Assembly: GCA_949752745.1 (NCBI GenBank) | Contig: OX457031.1 | Location: 22,059,642 to 22,123,641 of the forward strand | DNA from: Protula sp. h YS-2021 | Lineage: Eukaryota; Annelida; Polychaeta; Sabellida; Serpulidae | Direction: 5' to 3' | DNA: 64,000 bases | Shown here: positions 15,295-29,300 of the stretch, in pieces | Position numbering within the stretch: position 1 is the first letter of the stretch | Layout: every line of letters starts with the position of its first letter | Notes under the pieces: model-generated | Told to the model about the DNA's origin: nothing | Database searches by the model: none | The model's input: the letters and a program-made list of their open reading frames with translations, nothing else | Made by a program: the position numbers and the translations under genes

Positions 15295-17519
15295 GTTATA
15301 ATGTTGAACCAGAATATGCGTTATTAAATATACCAACAACATTCTTGTTCTGCAAATTAATTCTCTCATAAGTTGTAATTAGTTTCCAAAAAAAAAGACA
15401 CGACCCCTTTTGTACATGTGAACTCATTGTGTCGAAAAGAAATAAAGTAATAACACTGAAACACACCTATTCTTGGCTCTGCTCATCGGGAATATCAGTT
15501 AAAAGGCATGTACAGACGACTGCGTTCTTTGTAATTATAAGCTTATAAATACGTCGCCACATAATACCGGTGTTTCATTTGATTAGTCCCGGCACATGCG
15601 TGCGTGATGTCATGTAGCTGATTACAATTTTACGTGACTGGTCAGGAAATCACAGTTTTTATTTTAGAAAAAAAGACATGCAGATGCTGATGTTGCGAAG
15701 TACTATCGGGTTTTGTAATTGCCAGGATGGTCTCGTTTTATGACACACAAAGTTTGGGACAAAATCATCCGCTTCACATAACGTATTGGCAATTTAAGCT
15801 GCATGTTATATAAGAAACAACAAGCTTTATAAGGCCACGCTTTAATTCAATGTGCTTTCACCTCGCCATCTTGTGCGTGCAGATAATTGCTGTCCATAAA
15901 GCTGTGCTTGGTAAACGGTATATTGAAGCCTCTTCCTAAATACAGTACATATGTTAATTGATGTCGAGTGTTGTCAGATTGCAAGTGAAAATGAAAGTAG
16001 GTGTCTCTTTGTCTGTCTTTCCGTCTGTGTTGAAAATGCAGGATAATTCCTGCGTTCGTGGAGGCATCTTATGTAAATTGAAGGACACAATATCTTGGAG
16101 ACAGTTAACGATTATGCAGTTGTTTCGTGTCAATAAAAAAACCACAACAAGCACTCACAATCATGTTATTTGATATTTATTCATTTTTTAGGAGTCGGGG
16201 TATGAGATAGACCTCCAATTTTACAGAAGAAAAGGATTTCATATATAGCATTTTAGCATTTTTGTTAATTATAGCAAGTGCAAAAAGCTAACAAAGCAAG
16301 AACGTTGCAGTCACCTAAATCCCAAAGGAAACGGCTTCATAACATATCAACCATGAGCCGTCACGATCTGTCGCTATTATGACACATAATCAAAATTTTG
16401 TAAGCAGTTGTCTATGCACAAAGACATTCTTAATAAGCCAAATCACATTTGGGGCGTTCCCAATAAAAATGCTCAAACATTCTGCGTTTCGAATAAAAAT
16501 AACTGGGTGAAAAAAATGAAAGACATGATAGAGAGATTTCGCCTAAATGTCTGATTTCTCTTGCATCACAGAGCAGTCGGGTTTTTAACAACCCGTATGT
16601 TATTTTAAAAATTCATTAAAGTTTTAACATATAGTTTCAAGCTTCAATTTCTTTTATGTTCCGATTATGTGCTGTTTTTTTGTTTCTTCCATTTCTTCCA
16701 TAATTTTCCATCATTTCTTTCATTTTTTTTACTCGGTTCCCTCGAATTCAAAATTCTTGCGCGTTTTGTTCGAAACACCTAAAGTGTGATTTGACTTATT
16801 CGCTAGGAGATGGTTTAACACCTTGACAACTTGTCGCCGTCGCATCGATAACACGAATTCTTGTAATTCTCCATCGCCTGAAATCTCGAAAAAAAGAAGT
16901 GTTTTCAGTTTTTTTTCTAGTCAGCAGCATTGTGTTGTTTCTATGGTAAACGACTTCAGGTGATATGTAAGAAACAAAGAGGATTCCTACTCAAACGGGC
17001 ATCAACGGGGCATTAGCTAAATGCATTATCTTGTTCAATTCTCCAACTCGGCACGCTAACTGCTCCAAGTTAATTTTGCTGACAAAAAAAAACTACTAGT
17101 AGAAAGAAAAATGCTCTTTGCTTCGAGGCATTACGCACCATTAAGAATTTGTCGTAGCGTTACCCGTTCGTATTGCTGATGAAGGATATCAGGTAATAAC
17201 TTGGGTAATGTGCTATAAGCGCCGTTGTGCACCTTCGACTAATAAACATTAGCATTCTTCCGCTTGGCAAATAGATCCATTTTATCCATTTTCATGCATG
17301 TAAACCTCAGGGGAGGGTTTTGCAGTTCGTCCCATCCACTCTCTCACAGCGGCTCAAAATTAAGGGGCTATTTATTACGTGCCTACGCACGTGAGATGGT
17401 GTGTGTGGGGGGAGGGGGGAGGGGGAAGTTCAGGATGGTCTTTTGCCATGAGAACGCTCATATTACAAACAATAAACAAATGGGGTCGGGGTTGGGGTAG
17501 AAAGGCTTTTGAGTGTACA
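15295..17519. other. non-coding stretch
   Basis: AT-rich. A G-rich run with several GGGGG blocks at 17407-17426 could form a G-quadruplex on the plus strand. No gene recognised. Confidence 0.5.
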
Positions 17520-18059
17520 CAGTATGTCGGCTATTCGACGTCTAATCAATAGCTCCATGGTAAAGATTCCAAATGAAAATCGAAACAACGTTTATCTTCC
17601 GACGTTATAGAGACGTCAAGAAAGCGCCGTTGTACAGACGTAGGGAAATATATTAATCTAGCATCGTCGCCAAGACAGCGATGATCATAGTATGGTCACC
17701 TTTCCGTCACCCTCCCCCCCCCCCCTTGAAATTCTCATATTTTACGTCCTTCTTTTCGCCTATTTTAAAATTGACCTTTCATGGTTACGATTTCTGGTGA
17801 GCGATAACAGAAGGAAGTTGTTTTTGATTGTGAGTCCGACATCCGCACAACGTCGATTTTTTCGACTTCTATTCCGCGTTGTACCAAACGTTAGAGAAAG
17901 TGTTTTTTGGTTGTGACCATAAGCCACGTCCAAAGATTGTTGCTTACTTCATTTCTATTCAGCGTTCTTTCAAAGACGTTGGTAAGATGTTGATCTGTGG
18001 TCGCGACCAATCAAAGTACAGCCTCAACGTTGGAGCGACCTTCAAATGTTTACTCGGTA
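17520..18059. repeat. GACGTC-rich element, copy D
   Basis: Has 'cgacgttatagagacgtc', the internal block in the opposite orientation to copy C ('ggtgagcgataacag', about 17798), 'tggtcgcgaccaa' and the ending 'tgtttactcggta' at 18047-18059. Confidence 0.6.
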
Positions 18060-19870
18060 TAGTGATAACGTAACTCATGCGAATACACACATAACACAGT
18101 CTCATTTGTTAACAATCTTGTACACATATTTCTTTTCTTTTTTTCTTGTTTTTGTTATTTTTCACCGTTGGTTAAACTATGCATGAAGATAAAATAGCAA
18201 GAAATAATATCAAATATCGCAACAGCAAGATCTCTAATTGGGTTGCCAATAGCCTGCATCAAATGGTCTTCTCTGCTGCCATAGCAACAGCAGCAAAACA
18301 GATTGATTTAATTTTGGAGCGATAGATTACAACATCACAGTTTTATTCTATTTTTTTGAGACACCAATTCATCATATATCCATTTAATAACAACCTATCA
18401 AAGATTTATTGCGTGAAACGCTGGTGTCTAAAACTACCGTAATTGCTTAAATTTGGCACACACAAGAATCTTTTAAAGTCGACTTGTGCATGGTATTTTT
18501 AACAGCAGCATGAATTCGGCAAAGGGCTTTTATTAACAACACTAAAAGAAAAGCAGCTACCCTTAAAATTGAAACCGACAGCGGAAAATGATCAACACGG
18601 ATGCACTGGACACCTGTGCGTGAGTCTAATTTGGGAAGTTAACAAAAAAAAATGGGGTGTGAAAATAAAAAGCATCTAAACTGTTAAGAAAATATATGAA
18701 ATGCCATTGTAAAATATCACGGGACAAAATGACAGTGACAAGTAATTGTTCAATTGATCTAGAGCCATGCAATGGAAAAAAAATCGATAAAATTTCAAGT
18801 GAAACAGGCTATGGGTACCAAGAAAGTATTATTTTGAGTGGATTTTGTTTTCCAAATAACGTGTGGGTGCTGTGTTGTTTAACAAAAAAAAAAAACCATA
18901 TGGGATAATGCATAGATAATAAGTGGCAAAGTTTCTGCGCCTGGTTCGAGTTAAGATTTAAAGAAACGGGTTGACGTGTTAGGGTCAACGGGAGAGGGAG
19001 GGGATGCTAAGAAAGTCTTAGTCAGAACTGGAGCCCCATCAATTAAGTTAAATAACGTTCATTTCACGGATGATACTTTCTAAGTGTTGGGTCGATCCAG
19101 TGGCATCTATAATTCATTTTATTGACAACAATATAACTTGATGTCCTGCAGCTGTAACTAAAGATATTTTGCCATTTGCTTAAACACTCGAGTATGATAA
19201 TTTAAAAATCACCTGAGCATCTGGGTATTATCAAATGTAGGTGAAAACCTCTTAAATTGGGTTAATTTAAAAGTTTTGGTAAAATAAGCTTAGAAATGGG
19301 GGTATTAGAGATATAGATAAAATACGTAAGTGTTACGTTGAAAGTCTTACCTTTATAAAATGTGTGAGAAATCCTAAGTTCTGTCGTCCTGGTGTTATAC
19401 GCAGATTAAGCAATCACTGTTAACTACAGTTAAACTACACGCTAATTGGAATCGATATTGATTACTTTTACAATATATGTACCAATTGCTAAGACATAAA
19501 TTTATATATATTTTATTGTGCGATATGTATATTTATCAGCAAGAGTTCCTTTGGCCTCTCTCTCTCTATCCTGTGTTAGCATATATGTCTTTATCGCGTT
19601 TATTTTAACAGCAGTGCCAGTTAAACTTTATAGCCCACTGATATTGGCTAGATTAGGTTTTTATAAGCATTGCCAGCAGAAAACGACCTGCAGCTGTGTT
19701 TGCAGAGCAAATTGCTCTGTGGGGAATTTAGGAGAAAATGTACGCTCAGCTACGGTTAGTTCTGGGAACAACGATTGGCCCATTTGCATAAACTATTGGT
19801 GAACACTTATTGGAATGAAATGACACTTGTCGTTTAATATATATATTCCAACATATCTAGAGAGGTATTT
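18060..19870. other. non-coding stretch
   Basis: AT-rich; short A runs. No gene recognised. Confidence 0.5.
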
Positions 19871-20543
19871 CGACATTTGATCTAGCGACATTTGGTCTAA
19901 ATCTGCAGGATACGACAACTGGTCCAGATTTTTTCATGTTTTTTATTGGAAGAGAAAAAAAATAGAGCAATTGAACAATTTTAATCTTCTTATTCACCTT
20001 CTATGTCACGATGCGAAATAATCAAGATTCAATAAAAGGTCAGTCACTTTTAAAAAAAGAATTTGTACTTAACATTGAAAAAGCTCTATCAAAATTCCAT
20101 CAATGCCACGGGGTGTCTAACTGGAGTCTGACTGACCAGAGTGCTCAAGGGTGCTTCCACTTGGACACAATCTCCACCTATTGTACCAGACTTAATCCGG
20201 ATGAGGAAGACGTGTCACTGAAAAGGCATTTAAATTTTTCTAAGTTATTGGGTTTATAAGCAATTACTTTTTGCATCATAACAAAGCAATACAGGCAAAG
20301 GTATTTTAGGTAAAAACTGACCAGTATGATACTCATCAGTACCCATGAAAACTTGCAGGCCAATTTTCAATGGGTGATTGTATATAAGGCGAATATGTGG
20401 CACAGAAGGCGAATAAGGAGATAAAACAAAGCGAAACAAAAATCTAGAAGAAATTGTCGTACCCTGTAGATTTAGATCAAATGTCGGTAGACCAAATGCA
20501 GCTAGATGAAACCTCGCTAGATCAAATGTGGATAAAATGTCGT
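19871..20543. mobile_element. foldback element with tandem-repeat arms
   Basis: The left arm (19871-19935) reads 'cgacatttgatctagcgaca' then 'tttggtctaaatctgcagga' and 'tacgacaactggtc'. The right arm (about 20448-20543) carries the inverted version: 'accctgtagatttagatcaa', 'atgtcggtagaccaaatgca', 'ctagatcaaatg', 'atgtcg'. Each arm is itself built from diverged ~15-20 bp units containing ATTTGRTCTA. Between them is about 500 bp with one 82-codon plus-strand frame (20011-20259) that I do not recognise. The architecture matches foldback/MULE-type elements; no transposase is visible, so it is non-autonomous. Confidence 0.6.
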
Positions 20544-22848
20544 GGATTCATCTAGAGTGGCAAATTTTGAACTGGCACCTATAGAGGGTACATATGAATC
20601 AGAATTTGTCGAACAATCACTAGTTCAACCCAAAAAGCTAGAATATATGACGTAGAGGATTTGGGGGATCCGCCATAGTGCCCTCCTAAAGCGTCCCAGC
20701 TAAAGCTCCCGCAGCTAGAGCAGCCCCTTAAGCTACGGCACCTTCCTTCTCCGGCTAAGGGGCTCCTGTGTTTTGTAATTTTCAAAAAAAAATGTTTATA
20801 CTTTTTTGGGCATATCTGGTGTTCGGCGAAATAAGAACAGAGCAGTCAGTTATAATTGCAAAAATTGCAAATGAGCTACCAGTTTCAATCATTAATTAAA
20901 GGCATCTTAAAAACCTTTAAAAGAGTAATTGATGCCTATTGTTTAGAGCAATGAACGGAAATGAAAGTATCTTTTGAGGAATAGTAGTATGTAAGTTGTG
21001 AGATACTACCTACTACTTGCAAGTTGCATAAAAATTTAAAAGAACATCAAAGAACTTTAAAATATACTTTATAACTCCTTCTTTAATTAAGCAATTTCTA
21101 TGAATAACCAATTTCACTTTTTCTATAAAAACTATAACAATATTTTCAAACGAGAAACGTGATCGAATTAGCCGGGGACTCTTAAGCCTGGGCATTGTCT
21201 GGGATATTTTGCTGGGGGTGCATTCGCCTAGACCTAGATTTTGGGGCCATTTAGAAATATTTGATTAGAATACCCTTTATCATTTTGCTTCACTTAAATT
21301 GTCAATGCGTTCTTAATATATTATTTCATTTATAGACAGCTCAAGTGCTCAACGCTTATTATTGATCATGAAGTTCGCAAAGTCTTGAAGCGGTTTTAGT
21401 CAGGACAATAACACATACATTCAACAGTTTGCGTCATAACCTTGACAAATACATTACCAAATATTTGAAAACAATTTGTATGGGAAACGATATAAAATTC
21501 AGTAGTTACAAACCCTTTAGAAGAAGAATAGTTTTGTTTGCAGTTTTGTTATTTAGGAGATCATCCATCATAGGTTGTCATGGCTTCACAAAATTTCGAA
21601 GCCTAATATTTAATTTCAAACTTCTAGCCACGCCTTCACACAGTTCTTAACTCGTGATATAGTTCATAAAATAGGGTCTTAGAACAATACGCACAAAACC
21701 GGAAAAAACTATGTTATATCATCATGATTTGTGAAATCAAAATTCTTAGTGCTATACACCAAAGTGTGAATTTAGCTACCCGCTAGCAAAAATTAATTCT
21801 AGTTTACATTACAGTTTCAATTGGTTTTGTTACAAGCGAAAAGCTGAAAACAGAAAATGCTCTGGGGTAATGTTTGTGCAATAACATTTTCCAAAAGTGA
21901 GTTGCTGTATCTTCTGCACTTCAAGAGAAAGGTATTCTGTCTGCAATCTATTCATTCGCTCACTTCAAAACTTTCCGCGGAGTTTTACAAAATAAAATTA
22001 ATAAGTTTTACACAAAACACAAAGAATAACATAATTGATTTATGGATTTTTAACAATGTATATTAATTAGCGCAGTCATACTGAACACTTACAAATTAAA
22101 TTGACAAAGCTTTAGACATTGCACTACAGACACAACTGGCAGATGAACAAATTCCAAGTGTCGACATTGTTTGGTTGTAAATAAATAACCAACAAAGGGC
22201 CGACCTCTTTTCAAACAGTGTAGCACAACTATGACAGTGTAGCATGACAAATAGAAAGTTGTATGAAACAAGTGAAATTATCGCAAGGACAGCAGGAACT
22301 AAGTGATAGGAGAAAATAAAGGAATGATCGTATTATATATTGATACTTTTTCGACTTCACACCGCATGTTATCACAGATTGTCTTGTCCTGCAGCGATGA
22401 AATGGCTTGGTTTTTCCCTGGGAGCCAAAGGATTTTAAAATCTATGGGAGCTAAGTACAAGAGAAAGAAAAACGCATTAGGCGTCTGCTAACTCACTGCA
22501 ATATAACCCAAACGCTTTGGGCAATCTAGAGCACGGAAAAGTCAGAACCCGAAGTTCACAAAATTAGTTTTGTAAGAGAACGCATGAAAAAATCATACAT
22601 TACATGCAGAAATATGAGTTTCTTTAACATTCGTTGTTTTTGTTTTGCACTCAAGGCTTTTGTTTCCAGTTTTGTGTTGCTACAACGATAATGGATACTT
22701 ACACATGCTCTGGGAATACTGTATGCCCAAGAGCAAATACGGCTCCAACTGCAGTCACAACTAGACCGTTTTCGCTACCGAGTAGCGAAAATTACACTTG
22801 GGGTAATCAAAAATAGGATTCTGCAACTCTTAACTTCTTACATATCGC
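20544..22848. other. non-coding stretch
   Basis: AT-rich, with a GC-rich island of about 120 bp near 20650-20765 built of AGCT-rich words. No gene recognised. Confidence 0.5.
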
Positions 22849-23800
22849 CTTTTAGGCCCAAAGGGTCGAAAATAAGCTCAAAAATCGTTGTATCTCTAAC
22901 CATTTTCAAGATAATGGTCAACCTCCGGCTTTTGGCTTCAACCGTGGCCGAGGTCAAGGTCACCGAGATATCTCTTAACCATCATCTTTTAGGCCCAAAG
23001 GGTCGAAAATAAGCTCAAAATCTCTCTGTCTCGAAGCGTTTTCGAGATAAAAATTCAACTTCCGGCTTTTTACTTTGAACATGTGCGAGGAGGTCAAGGT
23101 CACCGAGGTACCTCTTACATATAATCTTTTAGGACCAAAGGGTCGAAAATAAGCCCAAAATCTCCAATCGTTTTTGAGATAATGGCCCACTTCCAGTTTC
23201 TGACTTTGACTATGGCTGAGGAAGTCAAGGTCACCAAGGAACCCTTACATATTATTGTCTTTAAGGCATAAAGGGTCGAAAATAAGCTCAGAATCGCTCT
23301 ATCTCTAGCCGTTTACGAGACAATGGTCAGTTTCCAGTTTCTGATTTTGGCTATGTCTGAGAAGGTCAAGGTCACCGAGATACGTCTTACGTATTCTCTT
23401 TTAGGCCCAAATGACCGAAAATAAGCTCAAAAAAAAAATCGCTATGTCTCCAACCGTTTTCTACATAATGGCCCACTCCCGGGTTTTTACTTTTGCCATT
23501 CTCGAGCAGGTGGAAGTCACCGAGGTACCTCTTACATATGGTCTTTTAGGCCCAAATGGTCTAAAATAAGCTCAAAATCGCTCTACGTCTAACCGTTTTG
23601 GAGATAATAGTTAACTTCGGTTTTTTACTTTGACCATGTCTGAGGAGGTCAAGGTCACCGAGATACCTCTTACATATCGTCTTTTAGGCCCAAAGGGTCG
23701 AAAATAAGCTCAAAGTCGCTCTATCTCTAACGTTTTTGAGATAATCGTCCACTTCCGGGTTTTGACATTGACCATAGCCGAGGATGTCGATCGTTCTCTA
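22849..23800. repeat. 138-bp tandem array, seven monomers, with nuclear-receptor-type DR0 motifs
   Basis: Monomers start with 'cttttaggcccaaagggtcg' at about 22849, 22986, 23126, 23269, 23398, 23543 and 23681, so the period is 130-145 bp (mean near 138). Each monomer has the order: 'gaaaataagctcaaaatcgc', 'tctctaaccgttttcgagat', an AACTTCCGG-like block, 'gactttgaccatg', then 'gaggtcaaggtcaccgag'. Four monomers contain a perfect AGGTCAAGGTCA (22951-22962, 23091-23102, 23363-23374, 23646-23657). Diverged versions of the same monomer occur at 36.0-36.5 kb and as a single piece at 58.7 kb. Confidence 0.9.
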
Positions 23801-25689
23801 AGGTCATGGTTAAAAATGCGGATTTCACGGCGTCTAATCACCCTCTATCAGTGAGCCAAATTTCATCACTCTTTAGTAATTGGGAAAAACCTAAACGCTG
23901 CAGCCAGCTTAAACTTGGACACGCATGCTGTGATGGCTTTTATTGAGAGTTGGGCGATCAACACACCGAGGCTGATATCATGCCATTTTAAACTACTGCT
24001 CTCAGCTTCTTGCCACCTGTTTCGAAAATTTGTTTTGTCTTTTTATTAATTAAAAAATTAAGGTAATTTAACAAAAATACAAGAGGATCAACTAGACATA
24101 CTGAAGTTTATCATACCCAAATTTCATCTTTCTAGCCCTAATGGCCTCTGACTAGTTTCACGGACAAATAAAAAACGGAAAAACATGCCACAACTGCGGC
24201 TAAAATTTTCCTACAAATTTAATACACTAAGGGATTTTGGCAAATCTCCAAGTGTAAATAAAGCTCCACATAACTAGCCACCATACTGTTCAGCTACCAT
24301 AGGAAAATGATTACAAGACGAAGTTTTGTAACGTTAATTAAGTGCATCAATAGAAAATATAAGAGGTATTATGTTTATTTTGCATTAAGAGAAAATGTTG
24401 AATAAATATTAGTGCAATGATCTGCCAATACAGATTCTGGTCTTGGAGTACTTGATTTATCCTGTTGTGTTCAAAGTACCCCCACAACAAACACCGATGA
24501 TGACTACAGATGACAGACTCTGGTGCTTTGGACTACTATTTCTTAATGTTTCTTGATGTCGTGTAGCACAAAGCCAAATGATATAAACATAGAGCTGTTT
24601 CTGTGACAGGAGACATAGAAAATTTACCAGGCAAATGGGTTGTTAGAAGCAACAGGTTGCTGTGCCAAAACAAAGTCAGCATCTGCGCAATGTTTTTATT
24701 TTACTTTTTGCGTGGATTGTAGTTTTTATTTTTCCTTTAAATTGAAGGTCAGTTCACAGGGTAATGATCCTTTGGCATCTGGTAAAACTTTCTGCCAAGT
24801 GTATGTCTATTGGCATTGTGATTCAAACATGATAATTTTTAGACCAATATCTTTTTGCATTTCTTTCTGCCTTGTACTGTAATATTTCACTTCAAAAGAA
24901 ATACCAGTTAATTTTATGTAAAAGAAAGTAGATTGGTATACATATATGTATAGAGTATGAATCATATGTTGTGATCTGTTAACTTTAAAATTGCATATAC
25001 TGTGGGTTATAATGTCTGCCAGGCTTTTGCATAAAGAGTTTTGACGACAGTTAAACATATATTACACCCCTAAATCGCCAATGAACATCCCACGAATGTT
25101 TTAGCAATCATCTGTTGTAAATCTGTGACATTCATCCCAAATCCGGTTCTCTTCGAGAAGGTTTCAAATGGTAACGTCTAGACTTCATCAACAAGTAAAG
25201 TTTCACAAAGTATTTGTTGGCCTCTGTAGTTTTCTTTAGGCATATGTTCCTCCTTGTTGTAATGTTGTAATGTTTCATAACGTAAAAGATATAAGTATGC
25301 AATAACGGGTGTATTTTTATTTGATACATGCATATACTTTCAGAAATTGTTTTAACAGATTTCTCTAAAATAATAAGATCTTGCTGCAACAGCTATAATT
25401 CAAATTTGTAACAGTTTAAAACTGCAAGTAACAGTTTAAACTGTTTTCAATTGAGTTAGCAATATAGTTCAAATAGTACGGTTACACTTATCAATGTAAC
25501 CCATGGAAAACCATTTAAGAAATGAACGATAAATACTTAGCATAGCCAGAAATTAAAGAAGAGGAAGAATGACAACAGTTTTGGAATATATAAGGAACGT
25601 AGTCATGAGATAAATAAATAAATGCTTTACCAATGAATCATGAATATTAAAATGTGCTACAAATGCCAATTTTTACCATGCTAGTGGAA
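23801..25689. other. non-coding stretch
   Basis: AT-rich sequence; the first ~100 bp after the array ('gtctaatcaccctctatcag' onwards) may be the array's own tail. No gene recognised. Confidence 0.5.
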
Positions 25690-25930
25690 ATGCTACTTTC
25701 CAGTAGCCTGCATTACTAGATCACCTGCACCACTATATCACCGGTACCACTACCACACATGCACCACTGTTACATCTACCACTACATAACCTGCAGCATT
25801 ATTAATGAACGCCATTACGTAACATTACCTTCCCTGCACCACTACATTATACACACAGTTACATTGCCTACACCACTATATGCCCTATACCATGACATTG
25901 CCTGCTCCACCACAAAATCCGAACCACTTA
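25690..25930. repeat. degenerate minisatellite
   Basis: Diverged units of about 18-24 bp built on 'acctgcaccactacat' are visible from about 25690 to 25925. Confidence 0.6.
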
Positions 25931-26331
25931 TACAGCGTAACAAACCGAAAGAGTAAAGAGCCAATATTTAAAATCTAAAATAAAATTAGAATAACACCAG
26001 ATAAATGGTAACAATGAATAATTCATAGATAAAAAGAAGTTTTATGGTTCAACAATGATAAAGTTTAAACGACCTTGACAATCACCATTAAAAGACAGCA
26101 AATAGGTATTTAAAGGAAAATATGTAGTCAATTTGCTTGTCAGTGGATGTTAGCATGCCTCGGTTAATATTGCTATTAGCTCTGATTTTTTTCATTCTGC
26201 CAAAACACAAGGAAAACGTGCGTAGGAATATCATGCACTAAAACGCTGCAGAACTGAGCATAGAACTGAACATTTTATAAAATGTAACCTTCACTTGGCC
26301 TAAAACTTTACTTTTTATGTCGATTAATGTC
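25931..26331. other. 3' flank of the nine-exon gene
   Basis: AT-rich; presumably includes the minus-strand 3' UTR. No clear AATAAA was located close to the stop. Confidence 0.4.
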
Positions 26332-29300
26332 TTAGGAGCTTTGAGAATCGCTTTCCACATTAGCAGGTGGCTGCCCAGGCTGTCCAGCTTCACACATTTT
26401 CTCCCTCATTCTTCAAAATAAAAAAAAACGACAATAAGACTATTGAAAATGTAAATGTAGAATTTACGTTTTATTTATGCATTAACGTAACTGATGTCTA
26501 TAGTAAACTTTGGAACACACATAATATTTTATAACAGCCAGCTAAAGAAATAGTGGCAAATGCTCAATAGCTCTATTTTAGACCCCTCTTCATTAAACCT
26601 ACCCATGTGATGACAACTTCAACTATTCAGATTGCCACATATAAATACCAGAAATTATATGTTCTGAATTCCAATATAATTCAAATCATGAGGGCATTTA
26701 TTAAAACATTTCTGAATGTGTTAACCTGAGACTCACTTGTCTTTTATTTCATCCAGTATCTTATCACTCACTAGAATGGCTTCTCTCACTAAACGATGGC
26801 TTTCTAATTTCACCTTTCTTACATCAAGGCCTGGCAAGTCCCACAGCATGTACGACTAAACCAAATCCATAATAATTATATATCAGCTTTAATTTCCAAT
26901 TTGCTAGTTTGTAATTCTAAAATGATGATGTCGGTCTTAATTTTGAAATAACTGAACTGATTGCTGGAGGGTAAAAACAATCAAACATTTCAGCAAATCA
27001 GAGATATAAACTGCATGATTGATGTAAGTTCCAAGCACAGTAAAGATAATTTTGAAATGTAGTTTTAATTATTATATATTTGTGAATATCAAGCACTTCG
27101 GAAAGAACCAAAATTATGTTTCGAAAATTAAATGATATTGCTGTTGTACACAATGTCTAAAATGGCATGTAGAAAGTTTATAAAAAGCAATTACCTGTGC
27201 TTCATTATACGAATTTCCTGACAACAAATTAAAGATTTCTTCTTGCGCTTTGTTCAGATCGCTCTCTATGGCATTAAGGAATGGATGGAGCCTGATGTGT
27301 GAGTGACACGACATTTCAAGATTTTCCAGTGTTCGACAATAACTAACCAAGTCTTTAAAGAACATATTTATTGGCCCGTATGGTATAGTAACGTTGTATC
27401 CTATCGCAAGGTGGTAACCTAAAATGTTTCAACTCTGAATCAAATATAGTCTCTCAATATATTAAAACATGTCATTTCTATGTACCTCAGTTACACGTTC
27501 TGTCATTTTTTCTGCCAGTCGGGTTCTGTTTAAGTTATATTTCTGTATATTTTAGATGTTTGCGAAAGCTTTTTAATGTTTGTTATTAAATGTTTGTTAT
27601 TTCTAATTCTTTTTAATGTTTGTTATGTAAATAGTGAATGTTACAGAAAGGCTTAAAGTTTGTCTAAAGAATAAAGACTCACCCTTTACTAAGACTTGTC
27701 CTGTTCTCAACCAAACTTCCGAATTTTCACTAATAATTGAGAATTGTTGGCGGAGTTTTGTTATCGATATACAAATATTTATTTGATCACTTCCAACTAA
27801 TCTGTGTGGTGTTCTTTCTGTATTAAATACAACAGTTGTAAAAATTCAATATTATATCCTTTCATTGTCTCAGGCCGTGATAAGAATTTTCCGAGTTATT
27901 TACACACTTGTCAAAATAAATCGAATCTGATATTTCTTAAATGGATGGGAGAAAGACAATGGGCGATAATTTTGAATTCCATGCAAGACGATCTGATCCA
28001 CAGCATTCGCCTGGCTTAGGCAAAGTCAGTCTCCTGCTTACCAACCCTGGCTAGCATCGAATCAGGGACTCGTATCACAAGAATTTATAAATTACCTGTT
28101 CCCATAGTTACAACAAATTTTTCACTGTTTTCTAAATGTAAAATATCAATTAAAATATAAAGCAACAAAACCTGCGAAGTTGGGATCATAGAATGCATCT
28201 GCCCATCGAATAAAAAAGTCAGTGTCTTCAATTAAGTAAAAATTCAATCTTCTCATATCATCGTCATCAAACATAGTGTATGTCTTGCAAAACGCATACA
28301 AATCGTTTGCCACCTTGCCTGCAATATGAATCCCATAATATGCTACAGGAAAAAAGCGTAATTACATCATTTTCATCAGATCTCTCACAAACGAATACAA
28401 TAAATTTATCCTTTTGCAAAATTTAAAATATGTAATCTTACCTGTAAAGCCAATTAAGAAATTGATCTATTTGAAATTAAAATTTCCGTTCGAAATACCC
28501 CAGACTGTGATTTATCTCAAAGAAATCAAATGGACTTGAAATGTTATTCCTGTGTACTGCCAGCACTTTGGCATATGTACTTGTTGCAAAATTTTTAAAT
28601 AGAAAAACATCAATTGGTATTACCTATTTCTACTCCAATATCAAGAAGCAGGGCAGAAGCCTTTTCTCTGTCCGTCGAATATCTGAGTATGTTATATAAA
28701 TTCTTCACACCGTCAATGGTATCTACAGTCAGGAAAAATAATTTTCATTTTTGTATAGAAAAATGCTTAATAATCCATTATTAACATACTATTGACAATA
28801 ACAGGTGTAACAAAGACAATAAATACAAGTTTAATTTATTAGAAAAATACATATTTTTATTCTTGTAGCGCACATTTTGCATAAATTCTCTACCTTGCTA
28901 GCTAAAGTGATCAACTTTTTGACGATAAAAAGGTATACCTTTTACATCGTCAATGATGCTAGCTAAAACATTTAATGCCAGTCGTATTTTTATATTGGTT
29001 GCTAGAGCGTCGAAATCGGGTTCCGTCCGTCCTTGTTGTGTAACTGTCGGAGTAGAGAGCAGCCTGTACTTATCCTGCAAATACAAAACAGCATAACATT
29101 CATTAGGCTATGCATATAAATAATGCCTATCAAATTGTAGCTCTACACTCTTGTAAAAAGCCGTTGCTTTATACTGCAATGAAGTGATGTTCATTTTGTA
29201 TTATACACTGCAATACATACTTCAAATGTGTTATGCTTTTCACGAAGTTCGCATTCAACCTCTTCCATTTGTTTTATAACTGCCGTAGATTCGGCAACTA

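Noticed and set aside
22849..23800. CRISPR-like regularly spaced repeats
   Set aside because: The whole 138-bp unit is repeated, without unique spacers, in a eukaryotic genome.
27960..28080. Minus-strand 'ccctgattcgatgc' in intron 5 of the secreted-protein gene, possibly a SINE B box
   Set aside because: No A box at the right distance and no second copy in the window.
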